Assembly (NCBI GenBank): GCA_965366365.1
Contig: CBDUEV010000083.1
Coordinates: forward strand, 1 to 11,738
Direction of reading: 5' to 3'
Source of the DNA: CBDUEV01 sp965366365
Lineage (GTDB): Bacteria; Actinomycetota; Acidimicrobiia; Spongiisociales; JAENVV01
DNA: 11,738 nucleotides
Part shown: positions 1 to 7,303 of the stretch, in pieces
How positions within the stretch are numbered: position 1 is the stretch's first letter
Layout of the letters: the number at the start of each line of letters is the position of its first letter
Translations under genes and position numbers: made by a program
Notes under the pieces: generated by a model
Told to the model about the DNA's origin: nothing
Databases searched by the model: none
What the model saw: only the letters and a program-made list of their open reading frames with translations

Positions 1-1431
1 CTCGTGGGCTGCCCGATACAGCTGGCGGTCCGGACCGGGCTCGGCCACCGGAGTGACCACGACGGCGGCTCGGCACGCCGCATCCACTGTTTCAAACCAT
101 CCGGCGCCCACGGACGCCAGGAGGCCCGCTCCGAAAGCGGCCCCCTCGCTGGTATTCACGACGGCGATCTCGGCGTCGAGAACGTCGGCGAGGATCTGAC
201 GCCAGACGTGGCTCTTCACACCACCGCCCGAGGCACGGATCTGGCGTGGCATCGGCACGCCCGCTGCCACCATGAGGTCGAGTCCGTCCTTGAGCCCGTA
301 GGACACGCCCTCCAGCACCGCCCTCGTCAGGTGGCCGCGATCGTGCCGCACCGTGAGCCCGACGAAAGCACCCCTGGCCAAGGGATCAGGGTGCGGGGTT
401 CGTTCGCCGGTCAGGTAGGGAAGGAAGAAGAGCCCTTCACTTCCCGCGGGGATCGCGCCGGCCGGACCCACCAGATCGTCGAATCCCACTCCCGGAGCCA
501 GGCTGTCACGAAACCAGCGCAGACTGCCCGCGGCCGACAGCATGACCCCCATGAGATGCCACCGGTCCGGCACTGCGTGGCAGAAGGCGTGGACGCGACC
601 TCTCGGCTCGATGACCGGTGTGTCGGTGGCCGAGAAGACCACGCCTGACGTTCCGAGAGAAAGCGCCGTCACGCCGGGGCCCACGGCTCCCACTCCCACG
701 GCGTTGGCCGCCTGGTCCCCGCCTCCGGCGATCACGGGCGTGCCCACTGCCAGGCCGGTGGCTCGAGCCGCTTCGGCGTGAATCAGTCCTGTGACTTCAG
801 GCCCCTCGAACGTATCGGGCATCCAGGCCGGGTCGATGTCGAGGGCCGTGAGCACCTCGGCCGACCAGGTCCGATTGGCCAGGTCGAAGAGCTGTGTCCC
901 GGCTCCGTCGGCGACATCGGTGGCGTACTGACCCGTGAGCCGCAGCCGCACATAGTCTTTCGGGAGGAGCACGTGACGGATCTCTCGCCACACAGCCGGC
1001 TCCTCGTCCCTGACCCAGAGGAGTTTCGGGGCGGTGAAGCCGGTCATGGCATCGTTGCCGGTCACCGCGATGAGGCGGTCGCCCATGGCCTCTCGCATGG
1101 CGTCGCATTGCGCGCCGGTCCGCTGGTCATTCCACAGGATCGCCGGCCGGAGCACATCACCCTTGCCGTCGAGCAGCACGGAGCCGTGCATCTGACCCGT
1201 CAACCCCACCGCCTCGACGTCCTCGCCGGACACGCCCGAGTCCGCCAGGAGGGACCGGATGGAGGCGACGGTGGCCTCCCACCACAGATGGGGAGCCTGT
1301 TCCGACCAGCCGGGGCGGGGTGTTTCGAAGTCGTATTCGGAAACTCCGACTCCGGCTACGGTTCCCGCCCGGTCGATCAATACCGCCTTCGTGGCGGTAG
1401 TAGAGCTGTCGATTCCGAGCACATAGGTCAC
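1..1431 (-). CDS. xylB: Xylulokinase (FGGY family), 3' end cut by window edge
   Basis: ATP-dependent kinase that converts D-xylulose to D-xylulose 5-phosphate in the cytoplasm, feeding the pentose phosphate pathway. I translated the minus strand directly: 477 codons are open up to the left edge. The N-terminal phosphate-binding motif GIDSSTTATK is at residues 6-15. The xylulokinase-type GQMHG is at about 79-83 and WNDQRT follows. GGGDQAA carries the presumed catalytic Asp at about 239, and GTSG is at about 260-263. The second-domain GGGVKSHVWRQ starts at about 402, followed by an EGAAFGAGLLA segment. Family members are about 480-500 residues, so only a short tail should be missing. GTG at 1431 is chosen because an in-frame TGA lies two codons upstream and the reading then begins VTYVLGID, as the family expects. 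No convincing SD precedes this GTG. A leader ORF ends 3 nt before it, which suggests translational coupling. Family assignment is firm; xylulose rather than another ketose is very likely. Confidence 0.95.
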   Translation of the reverse strand, partial: MTYVLGIDSSTTATKAVLIDRAGTVAGVGVSEYDFETPRPGWSEQAPHLWWEATVASIRSLLADSGVSGEDVEAVGLTGQMHGSVLLDGKGDVLRPAILWNDQRTGAQCDAMREAMGDRLIAVTGNDAMTGFTAPKLLWVRDEEPAVWREIRHVLLPKDYVRLRLTGQYATDVADGAGTQLFDLANRTWSAEVLTALDIDPAWMPDTFEGPEVTGLIHAEAARATGLAVGTPVIAGGGDQAANAVGVGAVGPGVTALSLGTSGVVFSATDTPVIEPRGRVHAFCHAVPDRWHLMGVMLSAAGSLRWFRDSLAPGVGFDDLVGPAGAIPAGSEGLFFLPYLTGERTPHPDPLARGAFVGLTVRHDRGHLTRAVLEGVSYGLKDGLDLMVAAGVPMPRQIRASGGGVKSHVWRQILADVLDAEIAVVNTSEGAAFGAGLLASVGAGWFETVDAACRAAVVVTPVAEPGPDRQLYRAAHE

Positions 1432-1434
1432 GGT

Positions 1435-1500
1435 TCAGCCCGCCACCAGGCAGGTGGCGCCTTCGGAAACGGTGAAGACCAGCGCACGGCTTGTGGACAC
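1435..1500 (-). CDS. 21-codon leader ORF immediately upstream of xylB
   Basis: A GTG start at 1500 opens 21 codons ending in TGA at 1437-1435. The peptide begins MSTSRALVFTVSEG and ends CLVAG. It is preceded by AAGGAGGT, a perfect match to the 16S anti-SD, with 6-nt spacing. The stop is followed by ACC and then the xylB GTG, in the same frame. Because xylB lacks an obvious SD of its own, ribosomes finishing this ORF could reinitiate on xylB. The peptide has no run of one amino acid that would mark a classical attenuator, and I recognise no family. An alternative is TGA readthrough giving an extended XylB, but the kinase fold needs no such extension. That it is translated is inferred from the SD, start and stop spacing only. 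Confidence 0.55.
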   Translation of the reverse strand: MSTSRALVFTVSEGATCLVAG

Positions 1501-1506
1501 AGGAAT

Positions 1507-1514
1507 ACCTCCTT
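1507..1514 (-). promoter_or_regulatory. Perfect Shine-Dalgarno of the xylB leader ORF
   Basis: The minus strand reads AAGGAGGT here, the full 8-nt complement of the 16S rRNA 3' end, 6 nt before GTG at 1500. It is the best ribosome site in the window. It serves the leader ORF and not xylB, whose GTG lies 69 nt further downstream. Confidence 0.75.
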
Positions 1515-1551
1515 GCTCGCCATACTGGCACGCCCCTCGTCGAAGAACCCA

Positions 1552-1574
1552 GATAGTTGCACTGGTGTACTATC
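1552..1574. promoter_or_regulatory. Inverted repeat and possible -10 box in the xylB/pirin divergent region
   Basis: The 107-bp gap between the leader ORF and pirin contains GATAGT (1552-1557) and ACTATC (1569-1574), an exact 6-bp inverted repeat around an 11-nt centre with a smaller CAC/GTG pair inside it. The right arm overlaps TACTAT (1568-1573), an acceptable -10 element for pirin, giving a start near 1580 and a leader that keeps the pirin SD. No good -35 is visible at the matching distance. The layout resembles an operator over a divergent promoter, but no specific regulator family is identified. Confidence 0.3.
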
Positions 1575-1608
1575 GGGCTCAATCATTTCGCAAGGAAGGA
1601 GACCTACC

Positions 1609-2631
1609 GTGACCGATCCCGTGATCGAGCTCGTCGATCTGAGTATGCCGTGGGAGGGTCTGGATCCGTTCTTGTTCACCGTCCACCACGTTGACGCCTA
1701 CCCGGCCGGCAACGAGGCCCTCGGACCCGTCGCATCCCTCGCCGGTCGCATGCTCGGATCCGACTTCTCTTACCGGGACGGTTGGAGCATGTACCACGGG
1801 AGCGTCGTCCCCGGCTTCCCCCAGCACCCTCACCGCGGCTTCGAGACGGTCACCGTGGTCCGTCGGGGATTTGTCGATCACTCGGACTCCCTGGGTGCCA
1901 CCGCTCGCTACGGGGAAGGTGACGTGCAGTGGCTCACGACCGGCTCGGGCATCATGCACGCGGAGATGTTTCCCCTCCTCGACGCGGATGGCCCCAACCC
2001 TCTGGAACTCTTCCAGATATGGCTCAACCTTCCTCCCGAAACGAAGATGGTGCCACCGCACTTCGGGATGCTGTGGAGCGAGGAGATCCCCACCCTCGAA
2101 TTCGACGATTCCCGAGTGAACGTGGATGTCATCGCCGGGACGCTGGGAGAGAACCACGCTCCCGCCCCACCGCCGGACTCCTGGGCTGCGCGAGCCGATT
2201 CGGCGATGGCGATCTGGCTGGTCCGGCTGGCCCCGGGAGCACGGTGGATCCTTCCGTCGGCTCCTTCGGGCGTGAATCGAATGCTGTACTGCTTCGAAGG
2301 CACCGATGTTCTGGTGGGGTCCTCGCCCGTCACTTCGTCCGTCGGCGTTCGCCTTCGTCCCGAGGTCCCGACCCCGCTCGAGAACCACGGACAGCCTGCC
2401 GAGTTCCTGCTCCTCCAGGGCCGACCGATCGGCGCTCCGATCGTCCAGGTGGGACCGTTTGTGATGAACACGCCCGAGGAGATCGGCGAAGCCATCGACG
2501 ATTATCGCCGCACCGGCTTCGGTGGATGGCCCTGGGCGAATGCCAGCCCGGTCCATCCGCGCACCGATGGGCGTTTCGCTCTCCATGCCGACGGTCGATT
2601 GGAGCACCGAGACATGCCCGCCGGCGTGTGA
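1609..2631 (+). CDS. Pirin family bicupin protein
   Basis: Pirins are cytoplasmic double-cupin metalloproteins; some have quercetinase activity and others act as redox- or metal-linked regulators. This one is 340 aa, somewhat longer than the usual 230-300. The N-terminal cupin has both family motifs: HPHRGFETVT with His73 and His75, and QWLTTGSGIMHAEM with His117 and Glu119. Together these form the His3Glu metal site. The second half, with NRMLYCFEG, QPAEFLLLQGRPIGAPIVQVGPFVMNT-type text and the DYRRTGFGGWPW tail, matches the C-terminal pirin cupin. GTG at 1609 is chosen because AAGGAAGGAG lies 7 nt upstream. The frame stays open well to the left, but that extension runs antisense to xylB. 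The gene is divergent from xylB and 107 bp from the phosphate transporter gene. The physiological substrate cannot be inferred. Confidence 0.93.
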   Translation: MTDPVIELVDLSMPWEGLDPFLFTVHHVDAYPAGNEALGPVASLAGRMLGSDFSYRDGWSMYHGSVVPGFPQHPHRGFETVTVVRRGFVDHSDSLGATARYGEGDVQWLTTGSGIMHAEMFPLLDADGPNPLELFQIWLNLPPETKMVPPHFGMLWSEEIPTLEFDDSRVNVDVIAGTLGENHAPAPPPDSWAARADSAMAIWLVRLAPGARWILPSAPSGVNRMLYCFEGTDVLVGSSPVTSSVGVRLRPEVPTPLENHGQPAEFLLLQGRPIGAPIVQVGPFVMNTPEEIGEAIDDYRRTGFGGWPWANASPVHPRTDGRFALHADGRLEHRDMPAGV

Positions 2632-2738
2632 GGAGGGTTTCGAAATCAATCCAAAAGGGCCAACGGACCGTGGGTCGGGAATTGGGCGAAGGGGTAACCT
2701 CCAACCGGAAGCTCGAGACTCGGACCTCGGAGGAGTAG

Positions 2739-3884
2739 GTGTCCACTCACAATCCATCGCCTGGCCCGTCCGCCAGTCGTCTGCCCGCACCACTCAGAGC
2801 CGCCATCGTCCTTGGTCTCCTCTATCTCTTCCTGGTGGGCGTCAAGCTCCTCGAAGGCGGCATCAAGGGCCTCGGATCCGACTACACCGAGCCTCTCTTC
2901 GAGGGTGTGTCAAACCCTCTGGCCAGCCTCTTCGTCGGGATCCTGGCCACCGTCCTCGTCCAGTCCTCTTCCGTCACAACGGCCACCATCGTCGGTCTCG
3001 TGGCCAGTGGCGTGATCGGCGTCGAAGCCGCCGTGCCGATGATCATGGGCGCCAACATCGGCACGACGGTCACCAACACCCTGGTGTCACTCACACACGC
3101 TCGCCAAAGCGAAGAGTTCCGAGCGGCTCTGACCGCCGCCACGATGCACGACTTCTTCAATGTCATGGCCGTCGCCGTGCTCCTCCCGTTGGAGCTCCTC
3201 ACCGGCTTCCTCTCCAAGAGCGCCGCGGCGATCGCCGGCCTGTTCGGTGGCGGCGGTTTGGGCGGGTCCTTCGACAGTCCCATCAAGGCCGCCGTCGGGT
3301 GGCTTGCCTCGATCGTCGAGGAGGCGATCGAGACCGTCATCTCGAACGAGACGGCTGTCGCCGTGGCTGGGATCGTCGTCGCCATTGCAGCGATCTTCTT
3401 CACACTCACGTTCATCACCAAGAACATGAGAATCCTGGTGGCCGCCCGCATCGAACGCTCCCTCAACGCTGCCCTCGCCAAGTCCGCGATGGTTGGCATT
3501 CTCGTCGGGACGGTAGTGACCATTTCGGTCCAGTCGTCGAGCATCACCACCTCGATCCTGATCCCGCTGGTGGCTTCGGGTCTGCTCACCGTGCGCAATG
3601 CCTACCCGATCACGCTGGGGGCGAACATCGGAACCACGATCACGGCCCTCCTCGCCGCCATGGCGGCCGGGTCGGTGGACGCGTTGACGATTGCGTTCAC
3701 GCACACTCTCTTCAACATCGCCGGGATCCTCCTCATCTTCCCGTGGGCTCGCATCCGGTACATCCCCGTGTCACTGGCGTCCGGCTTGGCCGAAATGGCC
3801 GTCAAGAGGAAGTCGTTGGCGCTCGGATACACATTCGGTATGTTCGTAGTGGTTCCGTTTCTCGGTATTCTGTTGCTCAGATAA
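2739..3884 (+). CDS. Na+/phosphate cotransporter (PNaS/NptA family)
   Basis: Inner-membrane carrier that takes up inorganic phosphate driven by sodium. The 381-aa protein shows the internal duplication of the family: QSSS at residues 75-78 and again at 265-268, each followed 25-30 residues later by GANIGTT (104-110 and 294-300). These repeats line the transport site in the family. Hydrophobic segments lie at about 21-36, 60-72, 82-103, 136-155, 205-225, 250-262, 271-284, 300-320, 320-337 and 360-380. The region around 157-185 is Gly/Ala-rich and probably a loop. GTG at 2739 follows GGAGGAG closely. The TAA stop is embedded in the AAGGAGG of the next gene, a PhoU-domain protein, so the two are clearly one operon. 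In many bacterial homologues the PhoU domain is fused to the C-terminus; here it is a separate gene. Phosphate specificity is from family knowledge. Confidence 0.93.
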   Translation: MSTHNPSPGPSASRLPAPLRAAIVLGLLYLFLVGVKLLEGGIKGLGSDYTEPLFEGVSNPLASLFVGILATVLVQSSSVTTATIVGLVASGVIGVEAAVPMIMGANIGTTVTNTLVSLTHARQSEEFRAALTAATMHDFFNVMAVAVLLPLELLTGFLSKSAAAIAGLFGGGGLGGSFDSPIKAAVGWLASIVEEAIETVISNETAVAVAGIVVAIAAIFFTLTFITKNMRILVAARIERSLNAALAKSAMVGILVGTVVTISVQSSSITTSILIPLVASGLLTVRNAYPITLGANIGTTITALLAAMAAGSVDALTIAFTHTLFNIAGILLIFPWARIRYIPVSLASGLAEMAVKRKSLALGYTFGMFVVVPFLGILLLR

Positions 3885-3893
3885 GGAGGGCAC

Positions 3894-4559
3894 ATGGTTT
3901 TGGCATTCTTCCGCAATCGGGGTGACTCGACACTCGACGAGGTAGCACACACGCTCGTTGAGATGCTCACCGAGGGTCGGGCGGTGTTCGACGCGGCCAC
4001 AGACGCAATCTTCGGAGGGGGAAAGTCGAAGGAGACCAAGAAGACAGTGCGGAGCACCGACCGCGGTATCAACTCGATGCAGCAGGATGTCCGTCGGGCC
4101 CTCATGCTGCATTCGGCGGTAGCGCCTGCCGACATCCCTCATGTCCTCAGCTACATGAGCATCGTCAAGGACGCCGAACGGATCGGCGACTACGCCAAGA
4201 ACATGTATGACCTGGCCAAATACGGAGAGGATTTCTCCACGGCTCCGGACGCCGCAGAACTGGAGGGATACCGGGCGGCGGTCGGCAAGCTGATCGATGA
4301 TGCCGGCAGTGTCTTCGCATCGAGTGACGAGGACGCAGCTCGACACCTCATCGAGAAGGCCGATGGATTCCTGGACGACTACGACGATCAGATTCGGGCC
4401 GCTTACGAGTCGACCGGACCCGCCAGTGAGGCAGTGGCTCGGGCGCTCTACTTCCGGTACCTCAAGCGGATCACCGCCCACCTCATGAACATGCTGACCA
4501 GCCTGGTGCTTCCCATCGACCTCCTCGACTACTACGACGAGGCACCCGAAGATCGGTAG
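3894..4559 (+). CDS. PhoU-domain protein paired with the Na+/Pi transporter
   Basis: A 221-aa, largely helical cytoplasmic protein of the PhoU family, whose members bind metal clusters and restrain phosphate uptake or signalling. The first repeat is well kept: residues about 54-110 contain STDRGINSMQQDVRRAL and KDAERIGDYAKNMYDLA, with the E-x-x-x-D metal motif at Glu95 and Asp99. In the second repeat the equivalent stretch, about 186-205, reads YLKRITAHLMNMLTSL and lacks the acidic pair, so only one metal motif looks intact. The start ATG at 3894 follows AAGGAGG, which overlaps the transporter stop. This spacing and the family pairing point to control of the NptA-like carrier and not of a PstSCAB system, none of which is present here. 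No DNA-binding or kinase domain is seen. Confidence 0.88.
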   Translation: MVLAFFRNRGDSTLDEVAHTLVEMLTEGRAVFDAATDAIFGGGKSKETKKTVRSTDRGINSMQQDVRRALMLHSAVAPADIPHVLSYMSIVKDAERIGDYAKNMYDLAKYGEDFSTAPDAAELEGYRAAVGKLIDDAGSVFASSDEDAARHLIEKADGFLDDYDDQIRAAYESTGPASEAVARALYFRYLKRITAHLMNMLTSLVLPIDLLDYYDEAPEDR

Positions 4560-4588
4560 CCGGCACCGCTGCGTGCGCTATGTTCAGC

Positions 4589-4603
4589 GTCCGGGGCCCG
4601 GAC
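4589..4603 (+). promoter_or_regulatory. Small GC hairpin abutting the shikimate kinase RBS
   Basis: GTCCGG (4589-4594), a GGC loop, and CCGGAC (4598-4603) form a 6-bp perfect stem in the 51-nt gap before the kinase gene. Its 3' arm ends just before GGAAGG, the only SD-like sequence near ATG 4611, so folding could hinder ribosome loading. No T-run follows, so it is not an intrinsic terminator. Confidence 0.35.
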
Positions 4604-4610
4604 GGAAGGT

Positions 4611-5189
4611 ATGGAGCAGCAGTCACACCAAGGGGATCAGATCCGCAACGTGATTCTGACCGGTTTCATGGGGACCGGAAAAAGCACCGTGGGGCGCCTC
4701 CTCGCCAAGCGGCTCGAATACGAGTGGGTCGACACCGACGACCTCATCGAATCCAGGGAGGGACCCATCCCGGAGATCTTTGCCCGCCAGGGCGAGGCGG
4801 CCTTCCGGGCGTTGGAGCATCAGGTCGCCGAGGAACTGGCCCAGCGACAAGCCGCGGTGATCTCGACCGGTGGGCGCTTGATGCTCGACGAACGAAACGC
4901 CCAGCTCCTCGGCGCCACAGGCGACGTGTTCTGCCTGGTGGCCGCGCCTGAGACGATCGCCGAGCGCCTCGGGAGATCCACATCCGGTCCCCGGCCGCTG
5001 CTGAACGGACCAGATCTTCGCGAGCGCATCGAGCATGTGATGGCGGGACGCGCAGAGGGATATTCTCGGTTCCGTGCCGTGAACACCGATGGGCGGAGCG
5101 TCCACGAAGTGGTCGACGAGCTCGCGGAGGCATTCCAAGCCGGAGGGCGCATCGACCCCGACGCGGCCGCCCCATGGACCGACGATTGA
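4611..5189 (+). CDS. aroK: Shikimate kinase family protein
   Basis: Predicted cytoplasmic P-loop kinase that phosphorylates shikimate at the 3-OH in the chorismate pathway. The 192-aa protein has Walker A GFMGTGKST (18-26) and the substrate-binding DTDD (41-44). GEAAFRALE (61-69) carries the family's conserved Arg at 66, STGG is at 85-88, the lid motif RPLL is at 128-131, and Arg147/Tyr151 follow near the end. Two departures from the family are visible. The usual GGG of the shikimate-binding loop is GGR here (Arg89), and the usual R-x-P-x-Y reads RAEGY. No aroB, aroC or aroE is in the window, although these commonly neighbour aroK. The protein could therefore be a diverged paralogue acting on another substrate. 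ATG 4611 has only a closely spaced GGAAGG; GTG 4649 is a possible shorter start. It probably ends the pirin-to-kinase plus-strand run. Confidence 0.8.
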   Translation: MEQQSHQGDQIRNVILTGFMGTGKSTVGRLLAKRLEYEWVDTDDLIESREGPIPEIFARQGEAAFRALEHQVAEELAQRQAAVISTGGRLMLDERNAQLLGATGDVFCLVAAPETIAERLGRSTSGPRPLLNGPDLRERIEHVMAGRAEGYSRFRAVNTDGRSVHEVVDELAEAFQAGGRIDPDAAAPWTDD

Positions 5190-5192
5190 TCA
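5187..5192. other. Stop-to-stop convergent junction TGATCA
   Basis: The kinase gene ends with TGA at 5187-5189, and the minus-strand ATPase gene ends with TGA read from 5192 to 5190. The two convergent reading frames touch with no intergenic base, sharing the palindrome TGATCA. There is no room for a terminator between them, so transcripts from each side must run antisense into the other gene or stop inside the coding sequence. Confidence 0.9.
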
Positions 5193-5978
5193 GTGCAGGT
5201 CGGCGAGGTCCGTCTGGGTGATCTCGTCCGGTACTTTCCCGATGATGATCATGGCAAGCACCTCGTCCATGGTCACCTCGTTCTTGTTCACCGTTCCCAC
5301 CAGCTTGCCTTGAAGCATCACGCTGATGCGGTCGGCCAGATCGAAGACATCGTGGATGTCGTGGCTGATCAGGAAGATCCCGATACCTTCATTCTTGAGC
5401 TGGGTGATCAGCTCCGAGACCTGGGCTGTCTCGGCAGGACCGAGTGCCGCGGTGGGCTCGTCCATGATGAGGATCCTGGCGTTGAAATGGACTGCTCTGG
5501 CGATCGCAACGGACTGGCGCTGGCCACCGGACAACGACGCCACCGGCACCTTGAAGTTCAAGAACTTGGGATTGAGACGGCCCATGATCTTGCGCGTTGA
5601 ATCTTCCATGGCGGAGTAGTCGAGAGAACCGGAACGAGTCGTCAGTTCACGTCCGAGAAACATGTTCCCGGGAGCGTCGATGTTGTCGGCGAGGGCCAGT
5701 GTCTGATAGATCGTCTCGATGCCGTACACCTTGGCATCGCGCGGTGTCTGGATCGACACCGGCTTGCCGTCGACAAGGATCTCCCCCGAGTCGGCGGGGT
5801 GGGCACCCGACAGCGTCTTGATCAAAGTCGTCTTGCCTGCGCCGTTTCCGCCCACCAACGCCACGACCTCACCCGGGTAGAGGTCGATCGTCACACCGTC
5901 CACCGCATGCACACCACCGAAGGCAACCCGGATATCGCGCATCTCCACCAACGGGACTCGTTCGGTCTTCTCGGTCAT
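5190..5978 (-). CDS. xylG: Sugar ABC importer ATP-binding protein, single-domain XylG type
   Basis: ATPase of the xylose-type ABC importer, located on the inner face of the membrane. In 262 aa it has one complete nucleotide-binding domain: Walker A GGNGAGKT (43-50), Q-loop Gln92 within IYQTLALADNI, signature LSGGQ (149-153), Walker B ILIMDE (169-174) and switch His206 in ISHD. MFLGRE and EPTAALG are typical of the carbohydrate CUT2 group. E. coli XylG and RbsA are tandem duplications of about 500 aa. This protein is the single-domain form, as in FrcA-type systems, and so should work as a homodimer. Its ATG overlaps the xylH stop as ATGA, and GGAGGAGC just upstream provides the SD. The gene ends exactly against the convergent kinase gene. 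Substrate is inferred from the adjacent XylF-like protein. Confidence 0.92.
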   Translation of the reverse strand: MTEKTERVPLVEMRDIRVAFGGVHAVDGVTIDLYPGEVVALVGGNGAGKTTLIKTLSGAHPADSGEILVDGKPVSIQTPRDAKVYGIETIYQTLALADNIDAPGNMFLGRELTTRSGSLDYSAMEDSTRKIMGRLNPKFLNFKVPVASLSGGQRQSVAIARAVHFNARILIMDEPTAALGPAETAQVSELITQLKNEGIGIFLISHDIHDVFDLADRISVMLQGKLVGTVNKNEVTMDEVLAMIIIGKVPDEITQTDLADLH

Positions 5979-7273
5979 GCGCTCCTCCGGCGATAGATGG
6001 TGTCCACGGCGACCGCCGCCACCAGCACGATCCCGACCACGATGTCCTGGAGGGGAGCGTCGATGCCCATGAGCACCATGCCCGACTGGAGCGACTGCAT
6101 GACCAGAGCCCCGAGGATCGCTCCCGGGACGGTACCGACGCCACCGCTCAGCGAGGTCCCACCGATGACCGCCGCCGCGATGACGTACAGCTCACTGAGC
6201 TGACCGAGGCCGCTCACGGCCGCATTGAGTCGGGCAGTCTGAACGGCTGCCGCGATCGCAACGAGGATGCCCATCAGCATGAACGCCTTGACGACGGTCA
6301 TCTTGGTCTTGATGCCCCCGAGTTCGGCCGCTTCCGGATTCCCACCGATGGCGAACACATAGCGTCCAAAGCGGCGCCGGGTGACGATGAAGGTCATCAC
6401 GAGCGCAACTCCAATGGCGATCAACACCGGCGTGGCGATGCCGAGTGCAAAGCCACCCGGTGGGACGGCGATGCCGCGCTCCTCTGCGTACTGGCGGGCG
6501 AGGAGTTCCGGCATCGGGTAGGCGTTGATCACTGCGACCGCTGCGATGACTGCCGCGCAACCCATCACCCCGATCGAAACGATCGCCCAGGTGGGCCGGA
6601 GGCGGAATCCGAAGCGCTGCCGCTGCCGGCGGCTGTTGACCAGCATGTAGATGATGCCCACACAGGCCAGTCCTGCCACCACCCAGCTGGCCGTTCCTCC
6701 GATCGTGCCGCGCGAGCCGCCGCCGAGAAGCTGGAAGGTCTTGTCCATCGGGGCGATGGTGCGGCCGCTGGCCATCCACCAGGCGACGCCGCGCCAGACC
6801 AGCAGTCCGCCCAGGGTGACGATGAAGGAGGGAACTTCGACATACGCGACAACGAACCCCTGGAATGCTCCGATGGCTGCGCCGAGCAGGATGCCGGCGG
6901 TCAGCGCAATGATCCAGGTGGCCGGGTGGTCGAACCCGAGCAGCTCGGGGAGAATCTCCGCCTGAAGAAGCGCCATGGCCATCCCCACGACAGCCAGCAT
7001 CGACCCAACCGACAGGTCGATGTTCCGAGAGACAATGATCAGAACCATCCCGGTGGCCATGATGGCCACAGAGGCGGTCTGTACCGAGAGGTTCCACAGA
7101 TTGCGGGGGGTGAGGAACGTACCGCCGGACAGGATGTGGAAGCCAACCCAAATCACCGCCAGCGCCACCAACATGCCGAGGAGGCGAGTGTCGATCTCCA
7201 GCGCTCTCAGGATCGAACGGTCTTCGGTCCGGCCATCGACCGAAACCGGTGCACTGGTGGAAGCCTCTGCCAT
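5975..7273 (-). CDS. xylH: Xylose-type ABC importer permease
   Basis: Integral inner-membrane permease of the BPD_transp_2 (CUT2 sugar) family, translocating the sugar delivered by XylF. The 432-aa length matches XylH more than the roughly 320-340 aa of RbsC. A hydrophilic N-terminus of about 28 residues is followed by many hydrophobic segments (about 32-50, 63-82, 88-105, 118-141, 148-162, 195-212, 230-250, 276-297, 328-346, 361-372, 380-396 and 408-424). Landmarks are NIDLSVGS (84-91), GGNPEAAELGGI (310-321), the cytoplasmic loop that contacts the ATPase, and AVIGGTSLSGGVG (368-380). A basic RRQRQRFGFR stretch (215-224) marks an extra cytoplasmic loop. Start ATG 7273 has a modest AGGA upstream. 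It lies 86 bp downstream of xylF across a strong hairpin and is overlapped by xylG. Presumed co-transcribed with both. Confidence 0.93.
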   Translation of the reverse strand: MAEASTSAPVSVDGRTEDRSILRALEIDTRLLGMLVALAVIWVGFHILSGGTFLTPRNLWNLSVQTASVAIMATGMVLIIVSRNIDLSVGSMLAVVGMAMALLQAEILPELLGFDHPATWIIALTAGILLGAAIGAFQGFVVAYVEVPSFIVTLGGLLVWRGVAWWMASGRTIAPMDKTFQLLGGGSRGTIGGTASWVVAGLACVGIIYMLVNSRRQRQRFGFRLRPTWAIVSIGVMGCAAVIAAVAVINAYPMPELLARQYAEERGIAVPPGGFALGIATPVLIAIGVALVMTFIVTRRRFGRYVFAIGGNPEAAELGGIKTKMTVVKAFMLMGILVAIAAAVQTARLNAAVSGLGQLSELYVIAAAVIGGTSLSGGVGTVPGAILGALVMQSLQSGMVLMGIDAPLQDIVVGIVLVAAVAVDTIYRRRSA

Positions 7274-7303
7274 AGAGCTTCATCCTAGAACGAGTTCGAG
7301 ACG

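Noticed and set aside
1435..1437. In-frame TGA before xylB as a sign of a broken gene
   Set aside because: The kinase domain is complete from GTG 1431, and family members start at this point, so the stop closes a leader ORF and does not truncate the enzyme.
778..1608. Plus-strand open frame continuing upstream of pirin, giving a 617-codon ORF
   Set aside because: This part lies antisense to xylB, shows no protein family character, and passes over a good SD and GTG at 1609 where pirin homology begins.
1579..2793. 404-codon minus-strand open frame over pirin
   Set aside because: It is an antisense shadow in high-GC DNA: the translated text is Arg/Gly/Ser-rich without motifs, whereas pirin motifs are clear on the other strand.
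2522..3925. 467-codon plus-strand open frame overlapping the transporter
   Set aside because: It is an out-of-frame reading of the Na+/Pi carrier gene, full of Arg and His; the correct frame has paired QSSS and GANIGTT motifs.
1601..5189. The four-gene plus-strand block as a mobile insertion into a xylose operon
   Set aside because: No transposase, integrase, terminal repeats or target duplication is visible, and base composition looks like the flanks.
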